The notes: generated by a model not told the origin, from the sequence alone. Positions 30,434 through 40,208 are shown, counted from the first letter of the stretch. The stretch is DNA of 64,000 bases from Herbaspirillum frisingense GSF30 (GCF_000300975.2 NZ_AEEC02000018.1:52036-116035); one strand, 5' to 3'. Numbers and translations are program-made.

Positions 30434-32578
30434 ATGCTGCCAGACCTCACCCGGGAAGCGCCCGCGTCCACTGCCCCGCAGACCGCCTCTGCCGACGACC
30501 CTGCGCAGGAGCGCGATCCCTTCGCCCGCCTCAATGCCGAACAGCGCGCCGCCGTCGAGCATGGTAGCGGCCTGCCGCCATCGCAGCAGACGCCGCTATT
30601 GATCGTGGCCGGCGCCGGCTCGGGCAAGACCAATACCCTGGCGCACCGTGTGGCGCGGCTGGTGCTGGAGGGCGCCGATCCGCAACGCATCCTGCTGCTG
30701 ACCTTTTCGCGCCGTGCGGCCGGCGACATGGGCCGCCGCGTGGGCCAGGTGATCCGCCAGGTACTGGGCCTGGCCGCTGGCGATGCCCCGCCGCAACTGC
30801 CCTGGTCCGGTACCTTCCACGCCATCGGCGCGCGCCTGCTGCGCGACTACGCCAGCGTGATCGGCCTGGAAGACGACTTCACCATCCAGGATCGCGGTGA
30901 CTCGGAAGACCTGATGGGCCTGCTGCGCCACGAGATGGGCTTGTCTTCGACCGACAAGCGCTTTCCGCTCAAGGCCACCTGCCTGGCGATCTATTCGCGG
31001 GCCGTCAACACCCGCCAGGACCTGGCCCAGGTGCTGCAGGTCCATTTCCCCTGGTGCCGCGAGTGGGAGCGGCCACTGGGCGAACTCTTCGCCCGCTACG
31101 TGGATGCCAAGGAAGCCCAGCACGTGCTGGATTACGACGATCTGTTGCTGTTCTGGGCCGACATGCTGTCCGACCCGGAAATCGCGCAATCCGTCAGCGC
31201 CCGCTTCGACCACGTGCTGGTCGATGAATACCAGGACACCAACCGCCTGCAGGCCGAGATCCTGCAGCGCATGAAGCCAGATGGCGCCGGTGTGACCGCC
31301 GTCGGCGACGACGCCCAATCGATCTATTCCTTCCGCGGCGCCACGGTGCGCAACATCCTCGACCTGCCCTCGCTGTTCACCCAGCCGGCGCGGCTGCTGA
31401 CGCTGGAACAGAACTACCGCTCCACCCAGCCTATCCTGCAGGCGTCCAATGCAGTCATCGCCGATGCCCCGGAACGTCACTTCAAGAACCTGTGGAGTGA
31501 CAAACCCTCCTCGCAGAAACCGCAGCTGGTGGTCATTCCCGACGAAGCCGAACAGGCACGCTGGGTCGCCAACCGCATCCTGGCGCATCGCGAAGAAGGG
31601 CTGACGCTCAAGTCCCAGGCAGTGCTGTTCCGCACCGCCACCCACAGCGCCGCGCTGGAGCTGGAACTGGTCCGCCGCAACATCCCCTTCGTGAAGTTCG
31701 GCGGGCTCAAGTTCCTGGAGAGCACCCACATCAAGGACCTGCTCTCGCTGCTGCGGCTGGCCCACAACCCCAGCGGCCGCATGGCCGGCCTGCGTGCCCT
31801 GCAACTGATCCCCGGGGTCGGCCCGGCCACCGCCCGCAAGGTGCTGGACCTGATGGCCGGCGCCGCCGACCCGGCCGATGCCCTGCTCAACTTCGGCGCC
31901 CCGGCCAATATCGCCCTGCAGTGGCAGGCCTTCGCCGATACCTATGCCCTGATGCGGCGCGCCAGCGCGGCCTGGCCGACCGACATCAACGCCGCCCGCG
32001 ACTGGTATCTGCCGCAGCTGGAACAGCGCTACGAGGACGCCGACGCCCGCGCCGCCGACATCGAGCAACTGGCCGCGCTGGCCCGGGGCTATGCCTCGCG
32101 CGAGAAATTCCTCACCGAGCTGACGCTGGACCCACCCGAATCCAGCAGCGACTTTTCGGCGCCGCCCTATCGCGACGAGGATTACCTGACGCTCTCCACC
32201 ATCCACTCCGCCAAGGGCCAGGAATGGCGCTCGGTGCATGTGCTGAACGTGGTGGACGGCTGCATCCCCTCCGACCTGGCCACCGGCAGCGAGGCCGAGA
32301 TCGCCGAAGAGCGCCGCCTGCTGTATGTGGCCATGACCCGGGCCAAGGAATATCTGCACCTGATCGTGCCGCAACGTTTCTACATCACCCAGCAGACGGC
32401 CCAGGGCGACCGCCACGTGAACGCCATCCGCAGCCGCTTCATCACCCCGCGCATGCTGCCCCATTTCGAGGACAGCCTGTGGCTGTCGGCCGAGACCAAT
32501 GGCGCCCGCACACCCATGCCCGAAAGCGTGCGCATGCTGGTGCGCCAGCGCGCCAAACAGGCCTGGAACAAGTCTTGA
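30434..32578 (+). CDS. UvrD/Rep-family superfamily 1 DNA helicase
   Basis: A 714-aa ATP-dependent 3'-5' helicase of the UvrD/PcrA/Rep type. Motif I VAGAGSGKTNT, II VDEYQDTN, III GDDAQSIYSFRGA, IV EQNYRST, V STIHSAKGQEW and VI LLYVAMTRAKE are complete. The ATG at 30434 starts shortly before the ATPase domain; the longer frame from 30197 has low-complexity, shadow-like sequence. The protein is shorter than UvrD because the C-terminal domain ends soon after motif VI. Its role (repair, replication restart) is not resolved by context. Confidence 0.93.
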   Translation: MLPDLTREAPASTAPQTASADDPAQERDPFARLNAEQRAAVEHGSGLPPSQQTPLLIVAGAGSGKTNTLAHRVARLVLEGADPQRILLLTFSRRAAGDMGRRVGQVIRQVLGLAAGDAPPQLPWSGTFHAIGARLLRDYASVIGLEDDFTIQDRGDSEDLMGLLRHEMGLSSTDKRFPLKATCLAIYSRAVNTRQDLAQVLQVHFPWCREWERPLGELFARYVDAKEAQHVLDYDDLLLFWADMLSDPEIAQSVSARFDHVLVDEYQDTNRLQAEILQRMKPDGAGVTAVGDDAQSIYSFRGATVRNILDLPSLFTQPARLLTLEQNYRSTQPILQASNAVIADAPERHFKNLWSDKPSSQKPQLVVIPDEAEQARWVANRILAHREEGLTLKSQAVLFRTATHSAALELELVRRNIPFVKFGGLKFLESTHIKDLLSLLRLAHNPSGRMAGLRALQLIPGVGPATARKVLDLMAGAADPADALLNFGAPANIALQWQAFADTYALMRRASAAWPTDINAARDWYLPQLEQRYEDADARAADIEQLAALARGYASREKFLTELTLDPPESSSDFSAPPYRDEDYLTLSTIHSAKGQEWRSVHVLNVVDGCIPSDLATGSEAEIAEERRLLYVAMTRAKEYLHLIVPQRFYITQQTAQGDRHVNAIRSRFITPRMLPHFEDSLWLSAETNGARTPMPESVRMLVRQRAKQAWNKS

Positions 32579-32670
32579 GCGGTTTTTTAAGGGCCTTAAG
32601 TCACATAAGTGAAGCTTTGTGCAGGGGACGCCCAGGCCAAGCGGCCCGCCAGCCGCTAAAATAGCGCCCC

Positions 32671-33750
32671 ATGAATCAACTCGACATCCTCGTTCCCTTC
32701 GTCCTGCCCCCCGCCGAGCTGGCCCGCGACCTGCTGCGTCAGAGCAAGGCCCCCTCCCTGGCCATGCTGCTGGGCCGTGGCAAGGCGACACCGCTGCAGT
32801 CGCACGACCCGTTTTCGCGGGCGCTGCCGCATGAACACTGGCTGGCCCGCCGCTTCGGCTTGCCGCCGACCCCGCAGGATTCCAGCCCCGCTGCGGCCGC
32901 CGCATTGATGCAGGGCCTGGGCCACGCACCGGCCGCCGGTCACTGGTTCGTACTGCACCCGGCGCACATCCACGTGGCCCGCGACCATCTGGTGCTGACC
33001 GACATCGGCCAGCTGCAACTGGAAGAGGAAGAATCGCAACGCCTGTTCGCCGCCGCCCTGCCGCTGTTTACCGAGATCGGCCATGAACTGGTGTATGGCG
33101 ACGCCCGCACCTGGTTCATCCGCGCCGACGCCTGGGCTGGCCTGCGCACCTCTACACCGAGCGCCGCCAGCGGCCGCAATGTCGACATCTGGATGCCGGA
33201 AGGCCCGGGTGAACTGGCCTGGCGCAAGCTGCAGAACGAAGTGCAGATGCAGTGGTTCGCCGAGGCACTCAACGAGCAGCGCGAAATGCGTGGCCAGAAG
33301 GCCATCAACTCCATCTGGATCTGGGGCGGCGCCGATGCCGGTGCCAGCGCGCAGCATGGCTATGGCGCCCGCTTCGGCCTGCGCGGCTGGATGCGCGCCT
33401 TCGGCGATGGCGCGCAGGCCGACCAGGCCCATGCCAATGCGCATGCCGATACCAATGCGAACCAGGTGAACGACATCCTGCGCGGGGACGGACACCGCCT
33501 GCTGGTACTGGATGCCCTGGCCGAAGCGGCCCTGGCCGAGGAATGGGGCCTGTGGCTGCAGCACCTGGAACACCTCGACCGCGAATGGCTGGCGCCGCTG
33601 CTGGTGGCGCTGCGGGCCGACACGCTGGGGGCCGTGAACCTGGTCCTGACCGGGCCTGACCGCCTGGCCGAGGTTGCCGTCACCCGTGGCGCCTTGCGGC
33701 GCTTCTGGCGCAAGCCCTCGCTGGCGCTGCTGGCGGAGCGTTGCGCATGA
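32671..33750 (+). CDS. RpfE-like conserved protein upstream of recJ
   Basis: A 359-aa cytoplasmic protein of a conserved beta/gammaproteobacterial family, often annotated as RpfE-type regulatory protein or cofactor-independent phosphoglycerate-mutase-like. No catalytic motif is certain; conserved-looking segments are ELVYGDARTWFI, LQNEVQMQWF and INSIWIWGGA. It overlaps recJ by 4 bp (ATGA), and this neighbour pair is also found in Xanthomonas, where rpfE lies beside recJ in the rpf region. The function is unknown. The RpfE assignment is from memory of the family and moderately sure. Confidence 0.7.
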   Translation: MNQLDILVPFVLPPAELARDLLRQSKAPSLAMLLGRGKATPLQSHDPFSRALPHEHWLARRFGLPPTPQDSSPAAAAALMQGLGHAPAAGHWFVLHPAHIHVARDHLVLTDIGQLQLEEEESQRLFAAALPLFTEIGHELVYGDARTWFIRADAWAGLRTSTPSAASGRNVDIWMPEGPGELAWRKLQNEVQMQWFAEALNEQREMRGQKAINSIWIWGGADAGASAQHGYGARFGLRGWMRAFGDGAQADQAHANAHADTNANQVNDILRGDGHRLLVLDALAEAALAEEWGLWLQHLEHLDREWLAPLLVALRADTLGAVNLVLTGPDRLAEVAVTRGALRRFWRKPSLALLAERCA

Positions 33751-35441
33751 TCCGCGTCGCCACCCGCCCCTATCACCCCGGCCAGGCTGACCAACTCATC
33801 GCCGAAGGCGTCCACCCGGTCCTGGCGCGGGTCTACGCGGCACGCGGCCTGTCCACCGCGCGCGAACTGGCCAGCGAACTCAATGCGCTGTTCCCGCCCG
33901 CCGGTCTGCTCCATATCGACGCTGCCGCCAGCTACCTGGCCGACGCCATTGCCGCCGGCAAGAAGCTGGTCATCGTGGCCGACTATGACTGCGACGGCGC
34001 CACCGCCTGCGCGGTCGGCCTGCGCGGGCTGCGCCTGCTGGGCGCGCAGGTGGACTACATCGTGCCGAACCGCTTCGAATATGGTTACGGGCTCACCCCC
34101 GAAATCGTCGAACTGACGGTGCGCGAAAAGAATCCCGACATCATCGTCACCGTCGACAACGGCATCGCCAGCATCGACGGCGTGGCCGAGGCCAAGCGGC
34201 GCGGCATCGACGTGGTGGTGACCGATCACCACCTGCCCGGCGATGCCCTGCCGGACGCGCGCGTGATCGTCAATCCGAACCAGCCGCAATGCGGCTTCCC
34301 CAGCAAGAACCTGGCTGGCGTGGGCGTGATGTTCTACGTGCTGCTGGCGCTGCGCGCCGAGATGCGCAAGCGTGGGCTCTTCGATGCCCAGACCCAGCCG
34401 CGCCTGGACTCCCTGCTGGACCTGGTGGCCCTGGGCACGGTGGCCGACGTGGTCAAGCTGGACGCCAACAACCGCATCCTGGTGGCCCAGGGCTTGAAGC
34501 GCATGCGCAGCGGCAAGATGCATCCGGGCATAGCCGCACTGTTTCGTGCGGCTGGGCGCGAAGCCCGCCGCGCCACCCCCTTCGACCTCGGCTTTGCCGT
34601 GGGGCCGCGCCTGAATGCGGCAGGTCGCCTGGCCGACATGGCACTGGGCATCGAATGCCTGACCACCGACGACGAAGGCCGGGCCTGGGCGATCGCCCAG
34701 CAACTGGACGCCATCAACCGCGAGCGGCGCGACATCGAAGCCGGCATGCAGGACACCGCCCTCTTGCTGCTGGATGACTTCAACCCGGCCGATCGCCGCA
34801 CCATTGCTGTTTTCGATGCCTCCTGGCACCAGGGCGTGATCGGCATCGTGGCCTCGCGCCTGAAGGACAAGTTCTATCGGCCCACCATCACCTTCGCGCC
34901 CGGCGACGAAGGTTTCATCAAGGGCTCGGGCCGGTCGATTGCGGGCTTCCACCTGCGCGACGCGCTGGACCTGGTGTCCAAGCACGCACCTTCGGTGATG
35001 ACCAAGTTCGGCGGCCACGCCATGGCGGCCGGGCTGACCATCCATGCCGAGGCCTTCGACGCCTTTGCCGAAGCCTTCGAGGCCGTCGGCCGCGACTGGC
35101 TCACGCAGAACCAGCTGGAGCGTGTCATCGAGACCGATGGCGTGCTGGAGGATGCCTATTATTCGGTGGAATTCATCAGCCTGATGGACCAGCAGGTCTG
35201 GGGCCAGGGATTTGCACCACCGGTCTTCTGCGATCACTTCCGGGTGCTCAACCAGCGCATCCTCAAGGAGAAGCACCTCAAGCTGCAACTGGAGAAAAAC
35301 GGCCGCAAGTACGACGCCATCTGGTTCGGCCACACCGACGCTCTGCCCGACCACGCCCAGGTGGCGTTCCGGCTGGATGCCAACGAGTACAACGGCAAGA
35401 CAACCGTGCAACTGATGGTCGAACACGCCGAGCCGGCCTGA
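33747..35441 (+). CDS. recJ: Single-stranded-DNA-specific exonuclease RecJ
   Basis: A 564-aa 5'-3' exonuclease of the DHH family, acting in recombination and mismatch repair. Motifs seen: VADYDCDGATA (motif I), VDNGIAS, VTDHHLPGD (the DHH motif III), and the DHHA1 motif KFGGHAMAAG; the C-terminal OB-like region is complete. The ATG at 33747 overlaps the stop of the upstream gene, so they are coupled; an in-frame TTG six bases earlier is the only alternative. Confidence 0.97.
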   Translation: MIRVATRPYHPGQADQLIAEGVHPVLARVYAARGLSTARELASELNALFPPAGLLHIDAAASYLADAIAAGKKLVIVADYDCDGATACAVGLRGLRLLGAQVDYIVPNRFEYGYGLTPEIVELTVREKNPDIIVTVDNGIASIDGVAEAKRRGIDVVVTDHHLPGDALPDARVIVNPNQPQCGFPSKNLAGVGVMFYVLLALRAEMRKRGLFDAQTQPRLDSLLDLVALGTVADVVKLDANNRILVAQGLKRMRSGKMHPGIAALFRAAGREARRATPFDLGFAVGPRLNAAGRLADMALGIECLTTDDEGRAWAIAQQLDAINRERRDIEAGMQDTALLLLDDFNPADRRTIAVFDASWHQGVIGIVASRLKDKFYRPTITFAPGDEGFIKGSGRSIAGFHLRDALDLVSKHAPSVMTKFGGHAMAAGLTIHAEAFDAFAEAFEAVGRDWLTQNQLERVIETDGVLEDAYYSVEFISLMDQQVWGQGFAPPVFCDHFRVLNQRILKEKHLKLQLEKNGRKYDAIWFGHTDALPDHAQVAFRLDANEYNGKTTVQLMVEHAEPA

Positions 35442-35528
35442 TCGTCTCGCCCCTGCCCCAATGGGCGGAAAGCCTTGCCCCGCAAGGATTGCAGCAGGGA
35501 AACAAGACATCAAGAAGGGGACAAAAAA

Positions 35529-35568
35529 AAGCCAACATTGTGGCGTTGCAGTGGCACAATGTTGGCTT
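35529..35568 (-). terminator. Minus-oriented terminator-like hairpin
   Basis: A perfect 14-bp stem (AAGCCAACATTGTG / CACAATGTTGGCTT) with a 12-base loop; on the minus strand it runs straight into eight T. No minus-strand gene lies immediately to the right, so it may block antisense transcription or serve an unrecognised transcript; on the plus strand it would sit in the leader of the diguanylate cyclase gene. Confidence 0.6.
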
Positions 35569-35638
35569 GGAGCGACTTTCAGCCTGCCAAACGGAAGGGC
35601 TAGAGACCGCTCCAGACAATAACAACAAGACCAACCCG

Positions 35639-37324
35639 ATGATGATCAAGCGCATTCACTGCAGCCTGGTGACCCGTCTCACCCTGTTCGGACTCTTGCT
35701 GATTCTGGTGAGTGCGGTCTTGCGCTACAACATCCTGATCGGCTTCCTCGAAAAGGAGCAGGCCCAGGTCGCCGCCGACCAGCAAAGCACCATTGCCAGC
35801 TACCTGGCGCAGGACATCGGTTATCGCGTGCAGGAACGTGCCAGCTATCTGGAACGCCTGGCCGGCCACTTTCCGACCGCGCTGCTGGGCGACCGCGCCG
35901 CCATGCGCAGTTGGCTGCAGGATCACCAGCAACTGCTTCCGCTGTTCGCACAGGGCCTATTCGTGGCCGACGGCAATGGCACCATCGTGGTCGACTACCC
36001 GACCCTGGATGGCCGGCGCGCGCTTTCCCTGACCAACTACCCCGATTACGAGCGCGTGCTGCAGGGTGCGACCGTTCTGTGTCCGCCCCTGAACAGCCCT
36101 GCCAGCGGCAAACCCATCGTCGCCATGCTCACGCCCCTGCGCGACGCCAGCGGCCGCATCGTGGGCGTGCTGGGCGGTAGCAGCGAACTCAATGCACCGG
36201 GCTTCCTGGACCATCTGCAACAGGCACGGCTGGGACCGACCGGCAGTTTCCTGCTGGTGTCGCCGCAGCAGAGGATGATCATCGCCTCCAGCGACGAGGC
36301 CCTGGTATTGACCCAGCTGCCATCGGCGGGCCGGGACGAATTGATGGACCAGGCCCTGGCGGGCTACCGGGGCAATGGCGTGGGCATCGCGGCCAATGGT
36401 GTCAACGAGATCAAGGCCTTTGCCTCGGTGCCGGGCACGCCCTGGCTGGTGGCGGTGACCATGCCGCTGGCCGCGGCCCTGCCCACGGTAGAGCGCACCC
36501 GCGCCCTGATTGCACGCGGTGGCGTGATACAGGGGGTCATGGTCGTGTTGCTGCTGGTGCTGGCTTACCTGTGGTTCTTCCGCCCGCTGCGACGGGCCGC
36601 CGCCCTGGCCGACCGCATGACGCGCGGCGAGCTGCCACTGTCGCCGCTGCCGGTCGAACGGCGCGATGAGGTAGGCCACCTGACCATGGCCTTCAACGGC
36701 CTGCTCTCGCGGCTCAAGCTGCACCAGGCCGAACTGCAGCATCAGGCCCACCACGATGTGCTCACCGGCCTGCCCAACCGCATGATGCTGGCTGAGCGCA
36801 TGGAAGCCGCGCTCACCCATGCCTGCCGCGAACGCAACGGCGTGGCCCTGCTGTTCCTGGATCTGGACGGCTTCAAACCGATCAACGACACCCTCGGCCA
36901 CAAGGCCGGCGACCTGGTGCTGCAGGAGGTCACCCGGCGCCTGCACCAGGTGGCAAGGCACGGCGATACGCTGGCGCGGGTGGGGGGCGATGAATTCGTG
37001 CTGCTGATCACCGATCTCGGCGAACCGTATGAACATGGCGCGCAGGTGCTGGCCGAAAAGTGCATCAAGGCAGTCTCCGAACCGCTGCACCTGGCGCAGG
37101 GCGAGTACCGGCTCGGCGTATCGGTAGGGATCGCGGTCTGCGACGGCAGTTGCGACGCCGACAGCCTGCTGCAGGCCGCCGACAAGGCCATGTATGCCGC
37201 CAAGGGCAATGGGCGCGGCTGCTACGTGATCGCGCCGGCGCGTGCGAGCGGCACCGGCAGCGACCTCAGCGCACCGGGAGGAACTGCAGGAACGACCCGC
37301 CCAGCAGGTTCTGCACATAGCTGA
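35639..37324 (+). CDS. Membrane diguanylate cyclase (Cache-HAMP-GGDEF)
   Basis: A 561-aa membrane protein: helix 1 (~12-33), a periplasmic dCache sensor (~35-290, with VADGNGTIVVDYP and FASVPGTPWLVAVTMP), helix 2 (~300-320), HAMP, and GGDEF (motif at residue 449). The inhibitory site RHGD lies five residues before GGDEF. It should make c-di-GMP in response to a small periplasmic ligand. The double ATG at 35639 precedes the basic start of helix 1; the earlier frame start is unlike the family. Its last 59 bp overlap the convergent lipoprotein gene. Confidence 0.9.
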   Translation: MMIKRIHCSLVTRLTLFGLLLILVSAVLRYNILIGFLEKEQAQVAADQQSTIASYLAQDIGYRVQERASYLERLAGHFPTALLGDRAAMRSWLQDHQQLLPLFAQGLFVADGNGTIVVDYPTLDGRRALSLTNYPDYERVLQGATVLCPPLNSPASGKPIVAMLTPLRDASGRIVGVLGGSSELNAPGFLDHLQQARLGPTGSFLLVSPQQRMIIASSDEALVLTQLPSAGRDELMDQALAGYRGNGVGIAANGVNEIKAFASVPGTPWLVAVTMPLAAALPTVERTRALIARGGVIQGVMVVLLLVLAYLWFFRPLRRAAALADRMTRGELPLSPLPVERRDEVGHLTMAFNGLLSRLKLHQAELQHQAHHDVLTGLPNRMMLAERMEAALTHACRERNGVALLFLDLDGFKPINDTLGHKAGDLVLQEVTRRLHQVARHGDTLARVGGDEFVLLITDLGEPYEHGAQVLAEKCIKAVSEPLHLAQGEYRLGVSVGIAVCDGSCDADSLLQAADKAMYAAKGNGRGCYVIAPARASGTGSDLSAPGGTAGTTRPAGSAHS

Positions 37325-37991
37325 TGCCGGCCCGGCGGTAACGCTCGGTGCTGAATTCGGCCATCAGGTCCAGGCGTCCGACGATCTTGCCGAACTCCCG
37401 CTCGAAACTGAGGTTGCGCACGTCCCCGCCGATTTCGTCGGAAAGCAGCAACGGCGCACCGCTAGCGTTGCGCCGGCTGGCCAGCACCCAGGCGGCGATT
37501 TCGACGTTGCGGGCGGCGTTGTAGAGATGCTGGGCATCCAGCCCGTCGACCAGGAAGAACTCGATCTTGTTGCCATGGGCGACGATGATCATGTCAGCGG
37601 TGGCATCGATGAAGGCCGCTACCCTATCCCCCTTGAAGTCCGGCGCCAAGGCCAGCGTCATGGCAGCGATGTCGCGCTTGCCCTGCAGTTCCGGCCAGGG
37701 CTGGCGCTGTTCGATGGCGTCACGCACCTTCTTTTCGGCCTCTTCCCGGGTGGCCGCGGTCTTCTTCCATTCGGCCGGATTGCGCCGATACAGCTTGGAC
37801 ATCAGCAGATACAGGCTATCCAGATTGGCGCGCATGGCCAGGGTGGCCACGCGATTGCTGTCGGACTGGCCCATCTCGCGCGAGCTGGCCTCGGCCCCCT
37901 TGACCTGGCCGTGCGGCGCGGGAGAGCTGGCGCAAGCCGCCAGCAAGGCGGCACAGGGAAGCAGCAGGGGAAGCAGCGTTGTTCTTGTCAT
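37266..37991 (-). CDS. Putative lipoprotein of unknown function
   Basis: A 241-aa protein with a lipoprotein signal: positively charged start, hydrophobic stretch and the lipobox LAAC with Cys20. The mature part is mixed helical, with no recognised domain; it contains FLVDGLDAQHLYNAARNVEIAAW and ends LLGGSFLQFLPVR. Its 3' end overlaps that of the convergent GGDEF gene by 59 bp. An outer- or inner-membrane anchored periplasmic protein is likely; I do not recognise the family. Confidence 0.8.
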   Translation of the reverse strand: MTRTTLLPLLLPCAALLAACASSPAPHGQVKGAEASSREMGQSDSNRVATLAMRANLDSLYLLMSKLYRRNPAEWKKTAATREEAEKKVRDAIEQRQPWPELQGKRDIAAMTLALAPDFKGDRVAAFIDATADMIIVAHGNKIEFFLVDGLDAQHLYNAARNVEIAAWVLASRRNASGAPLLLSDEIGGDVRNLSFEREFGKIVGRLDLMAEFSTERYRRAGISYVQNLLGGSFLQFLPVR

Positions 37992-38075
37992 CGGCGGGCA
38001 GGACGAAACGAGCTGATAGGACCGATCCTAGCAGATTGCGTTCCGTGCCGGCCCGCCGCGACGGCGGACCCCGCC

Positions 38076-40031
38076 TCAGCTCCTGGCCGAGTACGGCAGA
38101 CCGGTCAGGTAACCGACAGTGGCGCCGAAGCGGTCCTTGTAGTTGGCCCGCACCAGCGCATCGAGCTTGTCCTTGACCTTGTCGTGCAAGCCCTTCTCCC
38201 AGTCACCGGCGTGCTGGAAGTTGCTCATGACATAGGTCCAGCCGTTGATTTCATCGACCGCATGCAGGCCGGTCGATTCGGCCCCTGCCGGGCAGGACAG
38301 CACGCGGGTGAGCGCCTTGGTATCGACGTTGTAGGCCCACAGGAAGTTGTTGACGTGCATGCCGCTGTCTTCGCCGATGAAGAGCGTGCGCAGCTTCTCG
38401 GAGAACTTGATGTTGTCCGGATTGGCGATGTGTTCCTGATCGGCGAGGTTGCCCAGGGCATCCGGGGTCTTCAGGTCCACGCCCACCAGCGCGGCCGGCG
38501 GGGCCATGTCGATGGCCACCCATTCGCTGTCGATCACATTGCCGCCGGCATCGCGCTGGCCGCCGCGCAGGTTCAGCGCATACACGGCGCCGGCCTTGGG
38601 GCCTTCGACCTTGATGTGGCCGGAGCCGTTGAGCATCGAGGTCTGGACATAGGACATGGCCGAATAGGCGATCTTGTCGCGGGCATTGACGGTGGTGCCT
38701 TCCATCTTGGTGAAGCCCAGGCTGCCACCGGCCAGGGCGGCGTAGCGGTGGGTTTCCAGGAAGGCGGCAGCCTTCTGCATGCCCGGCTTGACGCGCACCC
38801 AGTTGAACTTGCCGTTGAAAGGGATCCTGGAGAAGGAGCCATCAGCCGGGTCGGTGGTGCGGATATCCATGATGTCGGAAGCCTTGTAGCGCTCCGCCAT
38901 GGCCTTGACTTCGGCGCTGGTGGCGCTGCCCAGGCGTACCCAGGACAGCTTGCCGGCACCCGGACCGACACCCGAGACCTGCTCCCAGCGCGCCACATAG
39001 AGCGTACCGGAGGACAGGTCGGCGGCGCGATCGGCGATGAACATGAACAGGCCGCCATTGGTGGCATCGTCGCCCATCAGGACGGTGCGCTGGTCCGGCA
39101 TGACCTGCACCAGTTCGTGCGAGATGCGACCCAGGCAGTAGTGTTTCTTGATGGAACCGGTGCCGTCGGGGTTGACCGTCACTTCCGGCAGGTGGCCGTA
39201 GTGGTAGGGATTTGCGCGGTTTTCATCACCGTACAGATTCTTGCTGAAGGCCTTGAATTGCGGGTTGGAGGCAATGGCCGAGGCATCCGGTTCATATTCT
39301 TCCGACGACAGGTGCGTGTTCCAGGGCGACAGGCTGGCGCCGCAGGTGATCCACAGGCCATTGACCTGGGAGGTGTCGACGTTGTGGTATTGCACCAGCG
39401 ACAGCTTGCCCGAGGACGGGTCCTGGTCCAGCGTGAGCACGGCGATGGGCGAAGGCAGCTGGCCATACATGGCAGCCTGCTTCTGGTCGCGGGTGGTGTA
39501 TTCGAATTGCACCACGGCAAACACCGCATTGCCCTTCACGCCAGGCACCTTGGCGCCCTGCACGGTCAGCAGCGAAGAACCGTCCGGGCAGTCCGAGAAG
39601 AACTGGCGCTCACGGCCCGCCACCGAGCGGTCGATGATGGGCTGGTTGTTGATGTCCAGATAACCGCCGGCCAGGATGCTGCCACCACGGCCGTCCGGCA
39701 CCATGTCGCCGGTCATGAAGAAGGGCTGGTAGGCCAGCTTGTAGCTTTGCTTGCTGCCATCGGCGAAGCTGACTTCCAGGGCCGAACCGACGGTGGTAGA
39801 AGCCATGGCGGCCGGATTGTCCAGGGTGGGTGCTGGCATGCCGGTAAAACGCGCCGAGGCGAAGGGCTTGCCGGCACCGGGCGTGGCGCAGGCCGCCAGC
39901 AGGGCCGAGGCCGACAGACCACCGGCCAGGGGCAACAGTGGTGCCGAGGCAAAGGCCTTGAGCAGGCTGCGGCGACCGGCTTGCGGCTGGTCGACGCTGG
40001 AAGGGAGGGACGTGGCGGCAGGCTGTCTCAT
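38076..40031 (-). CDS. phoX: PhoX-family phosphatase, Tat-exported
   Basis: A 651-aa protein of the PhoX/DUF839 family of calcium- and iron-dependent alkaline phosphatases. The N-terminus carries a twin-arginine signal (GRRSLLKAF, Arg20-21) and a lipobox LAAC with Cys48, so it is exported folded and may be lipid-anchored. The beta-propeller body includes CGASLSPWNTHLSSEEYE near the N-terminal third, the PhoX cofactor-region signature. The ATG at 40031 has a good CGGAGAA ribosome site. A weak Pho-box-like sequence lies upstream, in line with phosphate control. Confidence 0.9.
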   Translation of the reverse strand: MRQPAATSLPSSVDQPQAGRRSLLKAFASAPLLPLAGGLSASALLAACATPGAGKPFASARFTGMPAPTLDNPAAMASTTVGSALEVSFADGSKQSYKLAYQPFFMTGDMVPDGRGGSILAGGYLDINNQPIIDRSVAGRERQFFSDCPDGSSLLTVQGAKVPGVKGNAVFAVVQFEYTTRDQKQAAMYGQLPSPIAVLTLDQDPSSGKLSLVQYHNVDTSQVNGLWITCGASLSPWNTHLSSEEYEPDASAIASNPQFKAFSKNLYGDENRANPYHYGHLPEVTVNPDGTGSIKKHYCLGRISHELVQVMPDQRTVLMGDDATNGGLFMFIADRAADLSSGTLYVARWEQVSGVGPGAGKLSWVRLGSATSAEVKAMAERYKASDIMDIRTTDPADGSFSRIPFNGKFNWVRVKPGMQKAAAFLETHRYAALAGGSLGFTKMEGTTVNARDKIAYSAMSYVQTSMLNGSGHIKVEGPKAGAVYALNLRGGQRDAGGNVIDSEWVAIDMAPPAALVGVDLKTPDALGNLADQEHIANPDNIKFSEKLRTLFIGEDSGMHVNNFLWAYNVDTKALTRVLSCPAGAESTGLHAVDEINGWTYVMSNFQHAGDWEKGLHDKVKDKLDALVRANYKDRFGATVGYLTGLPYSARS

Positions 40032-40081
40032 CGAAGATTCTCCGGTAGGGGCTGGCAGGTATCGGGCAGCGCCGTGCGCCA

Positions 40082-40099
40082 CCGTCAGGTTTTTGTCAG
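40082..40099 (-). promoter_or_regulatory. Candidate Pho box upstream of phoX
   Basis: On the minus strand CTGACAA-AAAC-CTGACGG has the 7-4-7 layout of the PhoB site CTGTCAT-N4-CTGTCAT, with 9 of 14 half-site bases matching. It sits about 50 bp before phoX. Weak match; supported mainly by the identity of the downstream gene. Confidence 0.33.
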
Positions 40100-40174
40100 T
40101 AAAACAAGCGCGCCGATGGTAGCGAGCGAAAATGACAGGCGCGTGACGGGGATGAAACTCCCCTGCTCCTCTTG

Positions 40175-40180
40175 TATAAT
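40175..40180 (+). promoter_or_regulatory. Candidate -10 element of prfB
   Basis: A perfect TATAAT 29 bp upstream of the prfB ATG. No good -35 hexamer is seen at 16-18 bp. Likely the prfB(-lysS) promoter. Confidence 0.5.
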
Positions 40181-40208
40181 GTGAGGTTTGATCGCAAAAG
40201 AACCCATC

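Noticed and set aside
30596..32929. 777-aa minus-strand frame opposite the helicase
   Set aside because: Antisense of all seven helicase motifs; composition is not protein-like.
33360..35513. 717-aa minus-strand frame opposite recJ
   Set aside because: recJ carries DHH and DHHA1 motifs; the reverse frame shows none.
37242..40184. 980-aa plus-strand frame across the lipoprotein and phoX genes
   Set aside because: Antisense shadow; the minus strand holds a lipobox protein and a Tat-exported PhoX with good ribosome sites.
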